Program-made: the position numbers and the translations under genes
The notes under the pieces: generated by a model
Seen by the model: only the letters and a program-made list of their open reading frames with translations
Database searches by the model: none
What the model was told of the DNA's origin: nothing
From: Aphrocallistes beatrix
Lineage: Eukaryota; Porifera; Hexactinellida; Sceptrulophora; Aphrocallistidae
DNA length: 64,000 nucleotides
Assembly (NCBI GenBank): GCA_963281255.1
Contig: OY725493.1
Location: 62,001-126,000 of the forward strand
Reading direction: 5' to 3'
Part shown: positions 22,201 to 34,100 of the stretch, piece by piece
Numbering within the stretch: position 1 is the stretch's first letter
How the letters are laid out: each line of letters opens with the position of its first letter

Positions 22201-25200
22201 ACACTCAGTTCAGCTGACTCGTTCCCATCCGACACAATTTCCAACAGCTCCACGGACGTGAGAGTTCTCCCGCTCGATTGCGTGAATTCCCGCCTAATCA
22301 GATCGCAGTAGTGGGGCGCGTTCTGCGGCACTAACAGCTGACCGCAGGCGCCGAACAGCTGCGAGAGGAGAGAGAGAATCGCGCTGTCATCGTCACCTTC
22401 CAAAATCAGCTCTCTGATCCTCTCCACCAATGACATCTCAGTGTTCACCTTCTCCACGCTTTCCTGGATCTCTTCGTGAGACAGAAAACTTCCGGATGCA
22501 TGCCGGGATAATTCGACCAGAGCGTCGTGGTACCGGTCCCGATATGCCGGCACTACGGCCTGGATCCGGGCGTGCGGGGCGGTCAGATGGCTGAGAGTTG
22601 TCTCCGGTTCGTTCCGAGGCAAAGAGCTGTTGATGCTCTGGATAGCGAGAGAGTGCAGGGCTTCTAATCCGGCGTTTTGATTGGTCAGCTGCACTCCCTG
22701 CTGCACCTCAACCTCGTTCAGTATCTCCTGGGCGCCAGAACTCTCCCGCTTAACACCTCGCTGAGACAGGAAATTCTCAAAATAGCCCTCCACATTGTCA
22801 GCCACCACTTCCTGCAGTTCCAGCTCTTCGCTTCGCAACCCAATTAAGAGATTGGAATGCGAACCGTTGTCAAGCGCATGGTCTATTTTTAGCAACACAG
22901 TTTCGATATTTTTGGAATTGAGCGCCACAGAGTTTGCCAACCGAATCAAATCGCGGATTTCTTCCCAAAATAGATCCGCGTTCTTCTCGGTGCGAGCGCG
23001 GCTCATGACGTCATAGTACCACACCGAGTGAACAGCTGTGACACCTGTGAACCCTGACTCCTGATTGGCCAGCAGCTGCGTCAGGTGCTGATGCGACGCG
23101 GACGTGTCCAGTGTCAGAATTTGGTTCAGCTGCGCCACGACTTCCACCCTGGCAGCTGCCATTCTCTCGACCTCTTTCTCCTCGTTCACCTCTGCGATGG
23201 CCTGGAAGAGCTCAGCGCGGGAGAGAATGTAGTCGTACGCGTCGATCTCGCTGCGGCTCCGCTCGCTCACTCCGTCGCAACTGGCGCCCAATTGGTTCAG
23301 CTTCCCCGCGCGCCACATCTGCAGCGCTTCGTAGTAGAGCCGCGCGTGGGGTTCCGCCATGTGCGGCTCCAGGTCCAGGGCGGGGTTTCCCAGGCACAGC
23401 TGGACTCTCTCGGCGGACATCTGCTCCAGCGCCTCGTACACCGCCACCTCCGCCGCGTGCACGGCCGCCTGGTCCAGAGTCAGCTGCTCGCGCAGGAGCC
23501 CGTCGATCTTGGTGAAGGCCGGCATTCGGATTCCGGTCCGCTCGAACTCTCTGAGGACGTTGTCTATCTCCTCCTCCGTGAACTCCGCCTCTCCTAGGGC
23601 GACACAATTATAACACCTGAGAGTGGCGCAAACGGACACCTTATAAGGCCGCAAGAAGTGAATAAATGAAATAAAATTGTGGAGTTTTGAATCCCATTTA
23701 TTAACAATTAAAATATTTCATTTGAATAGAACTTCTATCTTCTCCGAGTTCCTGCACAAGAATTTAGTTATTAGAACCAATAATCGCGTAGAGCTCTGTT
23801 ATGAGGAATTCCAAGTGTTTGTGCATTCCTTAAACCCATTTAAGAATCACAGAAATACAACACAATTGAACGAGTTTGTCACCACAATTTAACCCAGCAT
23901 GAAAATGATTAAACCAGACATGACGTCACACTATCAGTTCGGTTCACAGCCAACTTTGAAGATAGTTAATATTCAGGGAACCAATCCGATTTGAGAATAA
24001 TTATAGTCGCATCCACTCCCTCCCTCCCTCCCTCCCTCCCAAGGGAAGAATTAAGGATCGAAGTGGTTGAATAGCCGCAATTCCTTACATTCCACTTACC
24101 CACTAGCGACGCCATGGTAGGGCCTCTCCCCAGCTTGGACAGGTAGATGCTGAGTGCGTGGATACAGTAGATGACGCGTGGCATGTTCTTCTTATCGTAG
24201 ATGTCAGTGGTGGTAGGGTAGAATATCTTGGGCAGTCCCAGCCGCTCCATGGCCTGCATCCAGTAGTTGATGTTGTCGGTGTGTCTGAAGTTCAGAGTCT
24301 TCCTCTCCTCGCCCTTGATCCGAGTCCGCGGGAAGACGCCGGGGTACATGAAGCAGGCCAGCTTGGCCAGGATTACTCCGTTCCTCAGCGATTCCTCCAG
24401 GTCGGCGGACTCAGGAATGTCCTCACTAACGCACTGGGATATCCACCTGCGAGCTTCTTCTAGTCTATAAATAGAATGAATAACACCGCATTCCTATGGG
24501 TGTTAGGTGTTACTAGGGATATCATAACTATCTGAAAGAATCAAAAGCGGATTTCGATTTATTGGAATGTTGAATGACTGACCAATAATCTCTACGCCAA
24601 ATAACTGACCAATAAATTCACACTTCAGAACTCGGTTAATTTCCAGACAGAAACTTTCACAGTGATTGGCTGTTCACAGAGATAACTCATATCAGTGCAA
24701 TTCACATCGAAACTCAACTTAAACAGATTTCACAAAGGATTCTTTATGACAATAATTTCTGTATTTTAATTCAGATGGTCTTATACCAGGTTTCACTCGA
24801 GATTGAAATTGAATTCTTGAATAACTCCGAATAAAGAACCAATTCAATTCAAGAATTCGGCTACAGACATTGCAGTCCATGGACTGGAAATGTATTGAAA
24901 TGATGGCTGAAGCGAACGTATAAGTTATCCCGATTGATAGAACCAAAACTGCACTGAAATACACCGACAATCATGAAACAAATGAATGAGATACGCATTG
25001 AGTTTCCAACTAACACCTGCCTAAATAAAATATTCTTCGAGACTCTTCGGACACACGAAACTTAGAAATTAGATTTGGGATGCTTTGCGGGTTTAAAGGT
25101 CCGTTGGTATCTCCGTCCTTAACAACTTAACATAGCGCACAGAATGTCAATGTACATGTCCCAATCTTTAAATGATAATTTCTAAAAATAAATACTAAAG

Positions 25201-25444
25201 TTCTCGTGAACATACCTCCCGTTGCCAGGAGACAGAATGGAATTTACCTGCAGAGATATTCATAGGCTAACAGCTGCTTTCGCTGCTCGTCGATTTGATT
25301 GGCTGATTTCCTGGGGCAGGCGGGGTCTAGCCATGAGTCGTTCGATTGGACAGAAGTGGTGCTGGGATACCTCACGCGGGAACCGCCGTCATTCATTGGG
25401 GACAGGCACTGAGAGCCAATCGACTGCGGGCTGCTGCTGTCCAT
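19251..25444 (-). CDS. IQGAP scaffold protein
   Basis: Three exons join in frame to 1634 residues, close to vertebrate IQGAP length: 25444-25248, 24464-24100, 23593-19251. Domains in order: N-terminal leader ending QIDEQRKQLLAYEYLCR; CH domain about 66-175 (ARRWISQC..., LNFRHTDNINYWMQAME, GLPKIFYPTTTDIYDKKNMPR); helical repeats; a WW-like segment (GFPFFFQTESGEYSW); two IQ motifs near 775-835 (IIRIQSYLKMVLARRKF, IVRAQSAVRCHLAMKSYQ); the RasGAP-related domain about 900-1260; and the RasGAP C-terminal domain. IQGAPs bind actin, calmodulin and GTP-Cdc42/Rac and do not act as GAPs. The gene would couple functionally to the CDC42 effector and srGAP in the window, though clustering is probably chance. 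The exon 2 acceptor is CTATTTATAG. Exon 3 is an unusually long single exon of 4.3 kb. Confidence 0.95.
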
Positions 25445-26299
25445 TCACAAAAAGTATAAAAGGAGAAATAGGCTAACAAGCAAACAAATAACTCAGTCAA
25501 CACGGTGCGAGGTTAATGGCAGCGCTATTAATATATTAGAAGTTAGTGATACATAACACCATATAAATAGGATTATTCAAATTCGGCCATAAATACCGTT
25601 CAAACTCCAATTCGTATTTGTATGTGCTTGTGTACTGGCGAGTACGGCTGCACTTATTCGCTAGAGCGGTTATATAAAATATATTCACAAAGGATTCTCT
25701 CTAAACCTCTCAACTGAACCAACCCGTAGCAGTTCTCTGATCTGGAACAAACAACACTCAGCATCCATGGTACAGAACAGCTCTTTACGGCAGTTACGGC
25801 GCTGATACTGAATACTGAGTATTAATAAAATTGTGGATAAAGATATGGAAGTAAACCTACAAAGCACAATTGATAGTCAGCCTAATAAGGCTAGATATGT
25901 GCTGAATACGTAATGGAATGGAGAGATGGCTTCTAGCTATTTCTACGCAGTATCAGGGATGGGATTCAATTTGCGTGTTAAACAATGGAGTGTGGAATCT
26001 CAGTAGAGCGTAGAGCACAATAGAATGTGACTATCAATCAGCTAGAGAGAATGCTTGGGAGATTACATTGTTTGATGTGTCGATCAAACAACTAAAATAT
26101 TTAAATGAGAAAGACACTAATTGGACAATATCAATGTTAGCAGAAAACAGCATTCAAATCTGAGTACAGATTTGTATGAAGAAATCAGAAACGAAAAGAG
26201 GTTGCGCACATAGGAATTAGTTGATAGGTTGATTAGAATTGAAACTGATTGGACATCTGATGATGAACCTAAGTATTTATTTTTCATTTTAAAATAGAG

Positions 26300-26405
26300 T
26301 CAGAACTCTGTTTGGTGGCTAGAATAGGGAACACATCCTGGACAACTCTGCTCCTCTACCAATGGAGATGTCTAGCTGCTAGACATCTCATTGGTAGAGG
26401 AGAGC
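26300..26405 (+). repeat. Perfect-arm hairpin within a possible NHL gene fragment
   Basis: CTCCTCTACCAATGGAGATG plus TCTAGC is followed at once by its near-exact reverse complement (one base different), giving arms of about 25 bp with almost no loop at 26350-26400. The left arm and preceding bases (TTTGGTGGCTAGAATAGGGA, ACCAATGGAGATGTCTA) resemble a piece of the NHL genes at 16.7 and 18.2 kb, so this looks like a gene fragment captured and inverted. Confidence 0.5.
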
Positions 26406-26444
26406 AGATTAGAGTTGAAACATCCAATCATGAGCAGGGGGCTC

Positions 26445-26705
26445 ATTCACTAAAGTTCTAAACTGAAATTCTTAGAATTTCAGTTGATTCTAAGAATTAT
26501 TCAATTTTAAGTCGAATTCTAAGAATTATTCAATTTTAAGTCGAATTCTTAGAATTATTTTTAGAATTTAGCGAATTCTTAGAATTATTTTAAGTTGTAT
26601 TCACTAAAGTTCTAAAGTCAAATTCTTAGAATTTGGCAAATTCTTAGAAAATCCTTGAATTCTAAGAAAAATTATTAGAATTTATACGAAGAGAAATTTT
26701 AAGTG
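26445..26705. repeat. Cluster of AATTCTTAGAATT palindromes
   Basis: At least six copies of TTCTTAGAATT or TTCTAAGAATT occur within 260 bp, and ATTCACTAAAGTTCTAAA appears twice. It is probably a palindromic MITE or nested copies. Confidence 0.6.
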
Positions 26706-27137
26706 AGGTAGGGGGTTGACTTCCCATTAACTGTAAACACTGTGATAAGACATACTAACTATTCACACGTATCACACAGAACAGTTAAAAGGAAATATCT
26801 GGAGTTATTGAAAAGTTTACGTGACACAGTTACTAATGTTGTGTCTGAGAGAAGAGCTAGCTCAGTAGGATTCTGAACCTTCCTTCTTGGTTTCCATACT
26901 CCCCAAGAGTGTGGAGTGAACCCTCATTTGAGAATATTTTGATTTGATTGAACCCCAATCACTGATAAACTCTTATTAGCGTCAAATTCAAACACCAACG
27001 CTTAGCGTAACAACAAGTTAGATTATCTGGATTTACACTGTTCATCCAATCGAAAGTACATTTTTCCAGTACTTTTGTAATACACAAATATTAACAATGA
27101 TTCACCAAAATCTAGACTACCGTGCTAGAATGATGAC

Positions 27138-28526
27138 TCAGTTCTCTCCGTTTGTGTCTGCAGCTCCATCCAATCTCACACCAGCGAATTCTCTTAGGAG
27201 AGAGGAGTAAGAATCTGTCTCAGCCTGTCGGTTTATCTCCATCGCTATATCCGCAACTCTGGTATCAGTGAGGTTGTCGACGTATAATATGTTAGGGTAG
27301 ACCTGAGGAGTTACGTGTCTAAATAGTTCGAGACACGCAGCGTCTGCTCTGTTCGCTAGCGTTAAAATAGAGTCAGCACCCAAGTGACAAAAGGCAGCCT
27401 CACTCTTAGACTGAGTGAGCGTCCAAGACAGCAAGAAGTAGCTGGCGTCAGGATTAGGTCTCATCGTCTGCATTTTCCTTATTTGGTCATCCATCATTGC
27501 GTTCAAATCGTTTGTTTCAGAATAGCTATTGTAAACGTTGAAGTTTATTTTCTTGTAAAAGCCTCTATGCGCATATTCTCCCAGATCACACTCTGGCTCT
27601 ACCACGACTATCACGGCAGGTTTACCCTCACCGATGTAGGCGTTGAGTGGGAGAGTGGTGAGGTCCACATGGATTGGGTCAGGTGCCACGTAGAGGTGTG
27701 AAATAGTGGCCAACAAGCTGAAGAGTCCATTCCATTCGTCCTGATTAAAAGGCCTGTAGGAGTTAGCTCCAACATCTGTGTTGAGCTCATGCGAGATGTT
27801 GAGAACGACGAGTTCGTTGTAAGCTGCCGTATAAAAGTTTACCTGTGAGACGACGGAGTCAATGGATTGCCCATTGGCGCCCTGCCAACTCCCTAGAATG
27901 TGTCCGTAGTGTCCTGTGTAGTATTTCCCCGCACTAATGACGGGGCGAATATCGAAGTATCGAGCTCCGAACTCTAGCTGACCCAGGACGTCCGTGGTCT
28001 GAGTTATGGTATTGCCGTCGTGTGCAAACGCAGTTCCACTTCCTCTCTCGCTCATTCCTGAGTCGTGGGACCCAGGAATGCAGATCCACTTCAAACTCCT
28101 TCTCCCTAGCAACGCAAGATTTGAAGACATCCAGTGGACATCCAAATTGGGCGCAGAGAATTGTCCGTTCTGTTCAATCAGGTAGAACGTGGCGGTGCCG
28201 TCACGCGCCCATCCCAGGTCGAACGCATGGCCTAGCGGTGTGGAGAAGTTGCACAGAAACACCTTCAAGCTGAATTCTCCGTTTATAACGCGCGCTTCAA
28301 TCTTAAATCTCATATCAGAGTTTCCTAATACAAAAATAACGTCTCCGGCGTCATCGCCTTTATTCTTAAATACATTTTCATTCCACTCCACATATTCCCG
28401 AATGCTCTGGCCTGGATTCATTTTCTCTGGAAACTCCCAACTATGCATCTGATAGGAGTGGATGTAGGTTCTAGTCCACACGTACAGAGTCCTGTTCACG
28501 AGGATGAGGTAGCCTCCTTGTCCCAT
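27138..28526 (-). CDS. PI-PLC X-domain phosphodiesterase-like protein
   Basis: Intronless, 462 residues. Residues 140-310 match the catalytic X domain of phosphatidylinositol-specific phospholipase C of the calcium-independent type: WICIPGSHDSGMS with the first catalytic histidine H154, QLEFGARYFDIRP (D192, R194), and YTGHYG with the second histidine H206. These enzymes cleave the phosphodiester of phosphoinositides or glycosyl-PI. Residues 1-125 form an extra beta-rich module (YVWTRTYIHSYQMHSWEFPEKMNPGQS...) that I cannot name; similar two-part proteins occur in fungi. There is no signal peptide or membrane segment. AT-richer codons and the lack of introns set it apart from its neighbours, compatible with transfer or retroposition, but this is unproven. 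Confidence 0.8.
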   Translation of the reverse strand: MGQGGYLILVNRTLYVWTRTYIHSYQMHSWEFPEKMNPGQSIREYVEWNENVFKNKGDDAGDVIFVLGNSDMRFKIEARVINGEFSLKVFLCNFSTPLGHAFDLGWARDGTATFYLIEQNGQFSAPNLDVHWMSSNLALLGRRSLKWICIPGSHDSGMSERGSGTAFAHDGNTITQTTDVLGQLEFGARYFDIRPVISAGKYYTGHYGHILGSWQGANGQSIDSVVSQVNFYTAAYNELVVLNISHELNTDVGANSYRPFNQDEWNGLFSLLATISHLYVAPDPIHVDLTTLPLNAYIGEGKPAVIVVVEPECDLGEYAHRGFYKKINFNVYNSYSETNDLNAMMDDQIRKMQTMRPNPDASYFLLSWTLTQSKSEAAFCHLGADSILTLANRADAACLELFRHVTPQVYPNILYVDNLTDTRVADIAMEINRQAETDSYSSLLREFAGVRLDGAADTNGEN

Positions 28527-28977
28527 TCTGTAGCTCTGCTATCACAATAATGAGCTTCTGAAGCAAGTAAAGTGGAATTTGAGAAGTGAACTCTTCATCA
28601 TGTCTTATAAGCGTGGGTCAACGTTGTTTCTCTCCAGCTAGGCATATAATTATGTTCAGATATATAAGATCTTATATTTTAAAACGCTAGGATTTTGTTT
28701 GTTTGTTTGTTTGTCCGAATTGATTGAAGAATTGGCAAGTCGTAGAGATACGAAATTGGCATGTAGGTGCCAAATGATGAATCTACGATTAAGTTCTTAG
28801 ATCTAAGCGAAATTTTCACACCTCTACAAAAAAATGGAAAACAATTTTTCACACCTTTTCTATCGAATACTATGAACGGTTTAACTCTCACAATAGAAAT
28901 CATTGTACGACAATATTGTAGGATGTCATTGCTATTAATACTTCACAGCAATAACTTATATAAATATCTCAATTATA
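28527..28977. other. Intergenic region before the mariner element
   Basis: It contains the PLC upstream region, a short (GTTT)n run at about 28695 and no recognised gene. Confidence 0.45.
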
Positions 28978-29920
28978 CAAGGGCTGTCCAAAAAGTCCTT
29001 AACCGAATTGATGTAACTGTTTAACCAATGAAGCTATATAGGCGTATCCTATTTCATTTGAAAGCTTATTCGATTCTGCTTCTTAAATATGCTCATTGAG
29101 TTCATAGCACTTTTATTTCAAGTACAGCATTAAATTTACTAGAGTCAACTTTTCAGATATGATGAAATCTTCCAGTGCAAACCACAGGCATGTTATCTGG
29201 TTTTTGCTGCAAAAGGGCAAACACGTAGAGAGATATTAGATGAGATGCGCGATGTGTATGGGGATGATTGCCCTTCCCGAGCAACTATTTACAAATGAGT
29301 AGAAATCATTTGAAAATGGCTGGGATTCCGTTGAAGACGATCCCTGTCCAGGCCGCCCAAAATCGTCAACTCCCGAGAGTAACATAAGGCTAATTGAGAG
29401 AATATTGCATGAAGACCGCCGTACTACACTCAGAGAGTTAGAGGAGATAACTGGGATCTCAAAAGCAAGCATTCATACGATTATCAAAGATGACCTGGAA
29501 ATGTCAAGGGTTGTGGAGAGATTTACCTCAAATTTACCTCCAACATGACAATGCAAGGCCTCATGTCAGTGGCAAGACAACTGATGCCATCCGGCGTTTG
29601 GGTTCTGAATGTCTCCCTCATCCACCCTATAGTCTGGACCTGGCTCCGAGCGACTATTGGCTATTCGGTGAAATGAAAAAGCCACTACGTGGCAAAAGAT
29701 ATGGCGACTTAAAGGAGCTAAAGCGGGCCGTAAATCATTGGGTAGAAGTGACCCCCCCAGAATTCTATGCCAAGGGTATAGATAAGCTTCCAGAGAGATG
29801 GGAACGATGCATGAAGTTGGAAGGGGATTATATCGAAAGATTAAACAGCGATTTAGATTAGTATATTTCATTGTATTACTTTTATTACAATTCGGTTAAG
29901 GACTTTTTGGACAGCCCTTG
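28978..29920 (+). mobile_element. Defective mariner-family (DD34D) transposon, full ends
   Basis: Terminal inverted repeats of about 32 bp, starting CAAGGGCTGTCCAAAAAGTC, are nearly perfect at both ends and flanked by TA on each side (28976-28977, 29921-29922). The 943-bp element is shorter than a complete mariner because the middle of the transposase gene is deleted. The intact ends suggest it could still be mobilised in trans if a related transposase exists. Confidence 0.93.
29159..29861 (+). pseudogene. Mariner transposase remnant
   Basis: The N-terminal half begins at ATG 29159 but is interrupted by a stop at 29237, then continues with helix-turn-helix features (RTTLRELEEITGISKASIH). After a deletion the other frame continues with QHDNARPH, HPPYSLDLAPSDY and WLF up to the stop at 29861. 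The Asp in HDN and the Asp in APSD are 34 residues apart, the DD34D spacing of mariners. The segment with the first catalytic Asp is absent. The product cannot be active. Confidence 0.9.
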
Positions 29921-29922
29921 TA

Positions 29923-31149
29923 TTATAGTGTATAGCAATAAAAAGGTTTTGTGTCTATTTTCACACGTTTATATACATATTTTAGCACCATTTGATGAAT
30001 TTTAAAAAATTCGCTAGAGACTAGCTTCCAACGTTTGACATGGGATTTTTAGGGGTGTAGATTTCGACAATCGTATGTTCGAATCTGTGTGATAAATTTT
30101 TTGTTTACTTTTGTTTACAATAGATAAATAAAGTAATCAAATTACAAAAATAGGCTAGAGACTAGCTTCCAACGGTTGAAAACGGGTTTTGAAGGCTGTA
30201 GAGTTCGAATATCGTATTTTTAAAGTATAGGTTGATAGGCTTGGTATTGTATGGTTTATGGGTTAAACAATTTAGATGCATACTAGAATTTAGATTGGTT
30301 GCAAACCATTCAATTGTATTGAATGCTTGAAATTGGTGACGATGGATCTTTTCTTCGCTATAATACATAACCAAAATGCAAGTAAAATATCACAAGTAGA
30401 TTTTATTTTGGGCAAGGAAGTTAAAAATAATCGAATTTCATCGGTACAATTTGTAACTTATCTCAGCGAGATGTGAAAATTTCGCTTCGCTCTCTGGCGC
30501 CCATTTCCGTAGGGCCTCTAAATTATTTCGTTTGACCCGGCGCCCTCAGGACGCCTCGGACAGACACGAAGTGTTTGCGGCTGTACCACTCTTATGTTAC
30601 ACTTTTAAACACCAACCAACTGACAATGGATGAGAATAATGGTCTATTATTTGCTAGGATAATCAGGACATAAGGAGAGTACTTTTAAGTCAGCAGAACT
30701 ACGATAGGACTTCTCTCATCAGAACGTAGCTCTCTGCTTATGTCTCAAAATCTGAGATATTTATACTCGACCAGATTCTATAGTGAATACCGCCTCCGCC
30801 GTCCTAGCAGAATTGAAATCTAGGTTCGAGCCTAGTTTCAGTCAGATAAGTGAGTGAAGATAGGCCGAACAGGAATTTCAACCAAAAACTGGAAATTTCA
30901 CATTTTTTTATGAAAGAAACTAGGCTAAATACTGACACAATTTTAATCTGCTACAAACGCAACTAAGTATTTTCCCAATACGATAACCTAGACAAACCAA
31001 CTCTGTCAGAAACATGGACTGTCCAGGGTAACAGGTGCCATCTAGTTATCTAATAATATTATAAAGGAATGAAGTGAGGTGTTTAGTGAATCAGAATTTC
31101 TATTTTTGTGTGTTATGCTCAGTGTGTGATAGTGTCGTGTTGTGCTAGC
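29923..31149. other. Intergenic region upstream of Unkempt
   Basis: No gene is recognised. It holds two copies of the GAGACTAGCTTCCAACG repeat (30015-30080, 30150-30220) and the GC-rich block at 30480-30600. The last few hundred bases must contain the Unkempt promoter and leader. Confidence 0.5.
30480..30600. repeat. Diverged GC-rich repeat related to the palindromic family
   Basis: It contains TTCGCTTCGCTCTCTGGCGC, CGGCGCCCTCAGGACGCCTC and GACACGAAGTGTTTGCGGC, similar in style and partly in sequence to the blocks at 256-326 and 4215-4290. Confidence 0.45.
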
Positions 31150-34100
31150 ATGAGCATATTCCAGCTGCCGCAAGACACATTCTCTAGCAAGCCAGCCGTT
31201 GCTACGCAGCTAGAGAGACCCCCAATCACAATCGGGAGTCCCACTCCCGTATCCATGGTCCTTTCCTCCCGCACCCCCAGCACGCCCCTCAGCCCTGCGC
31301 CCTCCGTCAGCCACGAGAAGCCGTTCCACTACAAGTACCTCACGGAGTTCCGGGTGGAGCAGTGCCCGCTCTTCCTGCAGCACAAGTGCTCGCAGCACAG
31401 GTCCGTTCTCCTCGTCTTAGCTCAGATCTGATTGGCTGTGGGACTCAGTCATTTACTTCTGTTCTAAAACCTAATTTACGGAATGGAACCGAACGGAACT
31501 TGACGGAATTTTAAATGCCTAATTTAGGAAATATTCCGTAAATTATGTGTGTCCATAGTAGTCCCTATTTTCCTTTGAATGGAACTGGATTTGAGTTTGC
31601 ATCCAGAGAGGGATCGATCTGATTGGCTGATGTGTGTAGGCCGTTCACCTGTTTCTACTGGCACTTCCAGAACCAGCGCCGCAGACGGCCAATCAGACGC
31701 AAGGACGGCCACTTCAGCCACTCAGCCGACACCTACTGCACCCTCTACGACGAGAACACGGGGCTGTGTCCGCAGGGCGAGGAGTGCGCGTTCCTGCACC
31801 GAACAGCTGGAGACACGGAGCGGAGATACCACCTCAGGTAAACCACCAATGGCGTATGAGGATTGGACATATAGTCTGATTAGTTTGTATGTAGGAAGTA
31901 GGCGTAGGAATGGGAGGGAATATAAAGCATCAGAATTTACATTCGTTATTTGATAATTTCAGATTCTTGTACTGTATAGACAGGACTTTCAACTCTCACG
32001 ATTTGCGAACTCTCTCAGGTTGAGAGATCTGCATAGGAATTCTTTATGTTTTGTCTCGCGACAGAATCATGAGATAACTCGAATCTGAATTGCTCAGTGT
32101 AAAGTGGTATTTATGCCAATGTTTGGAATGCAAATTTCAAAGTAGGCATTCCTGATTTGATTTTGCGTATTTATAAGAGAATAAATTATAGCAATTTAAG
32201 TCTGTCAACTTTTCATTTGAATCAATCTTATCATTTATATTCGTAGTCTATAGATATAGATTAGGAATTTCAATTTATTCATTCTCTTAGCTCATTTTCT
32301 CATATCTCCTCTTCCCAGGTTCAGAGCTAGGGGATTCCTAACTTAGGCAGGTTCACACCTCTGATTTATGTTCCATAGAACTGCACAATGATCTGCTGCT
32401 TCACATTATAGCATCGGTGGGCAACCTGGGACCCGCGACTCTTTTCAAACTATTATGACTCTATTATGAGCCCGCGTATTAGCGATTGTGATACAAAATG
32501 GGCCCGCCTAATTTTGGTGTGAAATTGATGCTGAATATCAATATTTTTTCTATAATCATTATATAATGATTCAATTTATTTCACTTATTTTTGCTTTTAT
32601 AAGTATAATTTTAGTTGTTACATTGCTTCCATATAGGTTTCTAATGTCAGTTCTTGCTACGGCCACAGTGATGTGACCTTAACAAGAACTGACAGATTTG
32701 GGCCCGTGAGACCCAATTGTGGCCCACTTAAGTATTAAGGTTGCCCGCCACTGCATTAAGAGTAAAGGCAGCTAACAGCATAATCCTCTCTGAGATAATT
32801 CTGAGATATAACATGTCTGTGTCGTAGGTACTACAAGACCAGCACGTGCGTGCACGAGACGGACGCGCGTGGCTACTGCGTGAAGAACGGAGTGCACTGC
32901 GCCTTCGCGCACGGAACTCACGACATGCGCCACCCCGTCTGCGACATCCGCGAGATCCAGAACCTGGACGAGGACGAGTCCGGCGCAGGTAGCCTCCCTA
33001 TTTATACTCTGTCTGAGCGAACCCCAGCTGCTGGCAGCTGATTGGCTGTCTGATTTTAGTCACCTGGACTATGAATGCTCACTTATAATTTTGCCCAATC
33101 ATTTCAATTCTTTAAATTATTTCTGGAATTCGCATCAGAATTCAGTCAAATTTAGAATTGATTTTCTTAAGACTTATTGATCGCATTTCTTATTTCTCTT
33201 TGAAGAACATTCCACAGGTCTGTTCGGGTCGCTGGAGAGAGAGAAGGGGTACCTGACGGACGATCCCCGCTGGCAGAACTCGAGCTTCGTGCTGACCTAC
33301 TACAAGACGGAGCCGTGCCCCAAACCGCCCAAGCTCTGCCGCCAGGGCTACGCCTGCCCCTTCTACCACAACAACAAGGACAAGCGCCGCACCCCGAAGG
33401 TAGGCCGTTCTGTAGAATACCCGAGAGGAAGCCACTATCGACCACTTTTCAGTTAAATTATGGCTAAATTCTGAGGATTGGTGCATACAGTATACACTCG
33501 AATAGAGCCTGGGTGATTATCCATCTTTGCCCCATTTGCTTCCTGAAGAAATTAGTACAGTCGACTCCGCTTAATAGGGTCACATCGGTCAGAGGACATT
33601 TTGCCCCGATTAAGCGGAGAACCCTATTAACCGAAAATAGTTTGTAGTAGCTATTCCGTTCCGGCCAAAAGTGGCCCAATTAAGAGTCAACTGTATTTCA
33701 GATTTTAAAGGGAAACCTAACCTCACGAATCATTCAACAAAAAGTAGAAGGGAAGAATCAACATTAATCCTTATTCAAAAGGACAATATAAATACTTGTG
33801 CACCCTCTTTGCAATGCGGTAATTGTATGGGATTTCGCAATAATTCATGATAAAAATAGTCCAAATGATCTTCACGATGGTACATTACGACACTTCTGTC
33901 ACCAGAAACGATCCTTGAAATCCCTGGTCCATTATACATTGATCTACTCTTCACTTCCTCGCTGAGTGAGGATTAATATTATTATTTCTGCAGACGAACA
34001 AGTACAGATCCACTCCGTGTCCTAACGTGAAGGTGAACGACGAGTGGGGAGACCCGCGCCACTGCGACAGCTCCGAGCAGTGTCTCTACTGCCACACCCG

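Larger units (their letters stand above)
25445..27137. other. Intergenic region between the IQGAP start and the PLC gene
   Basis: No gene is recognised. It contains a possible NHL gene relic with a hairpin and an AT-rich palindromic cluster, both listed separately. Confidence 0.5.

Noticed and set aside
29566-29871. 101-codon minus-strand ORF in the mariner
   Set aside because: Antisense of the transposase C-terminal remnant.
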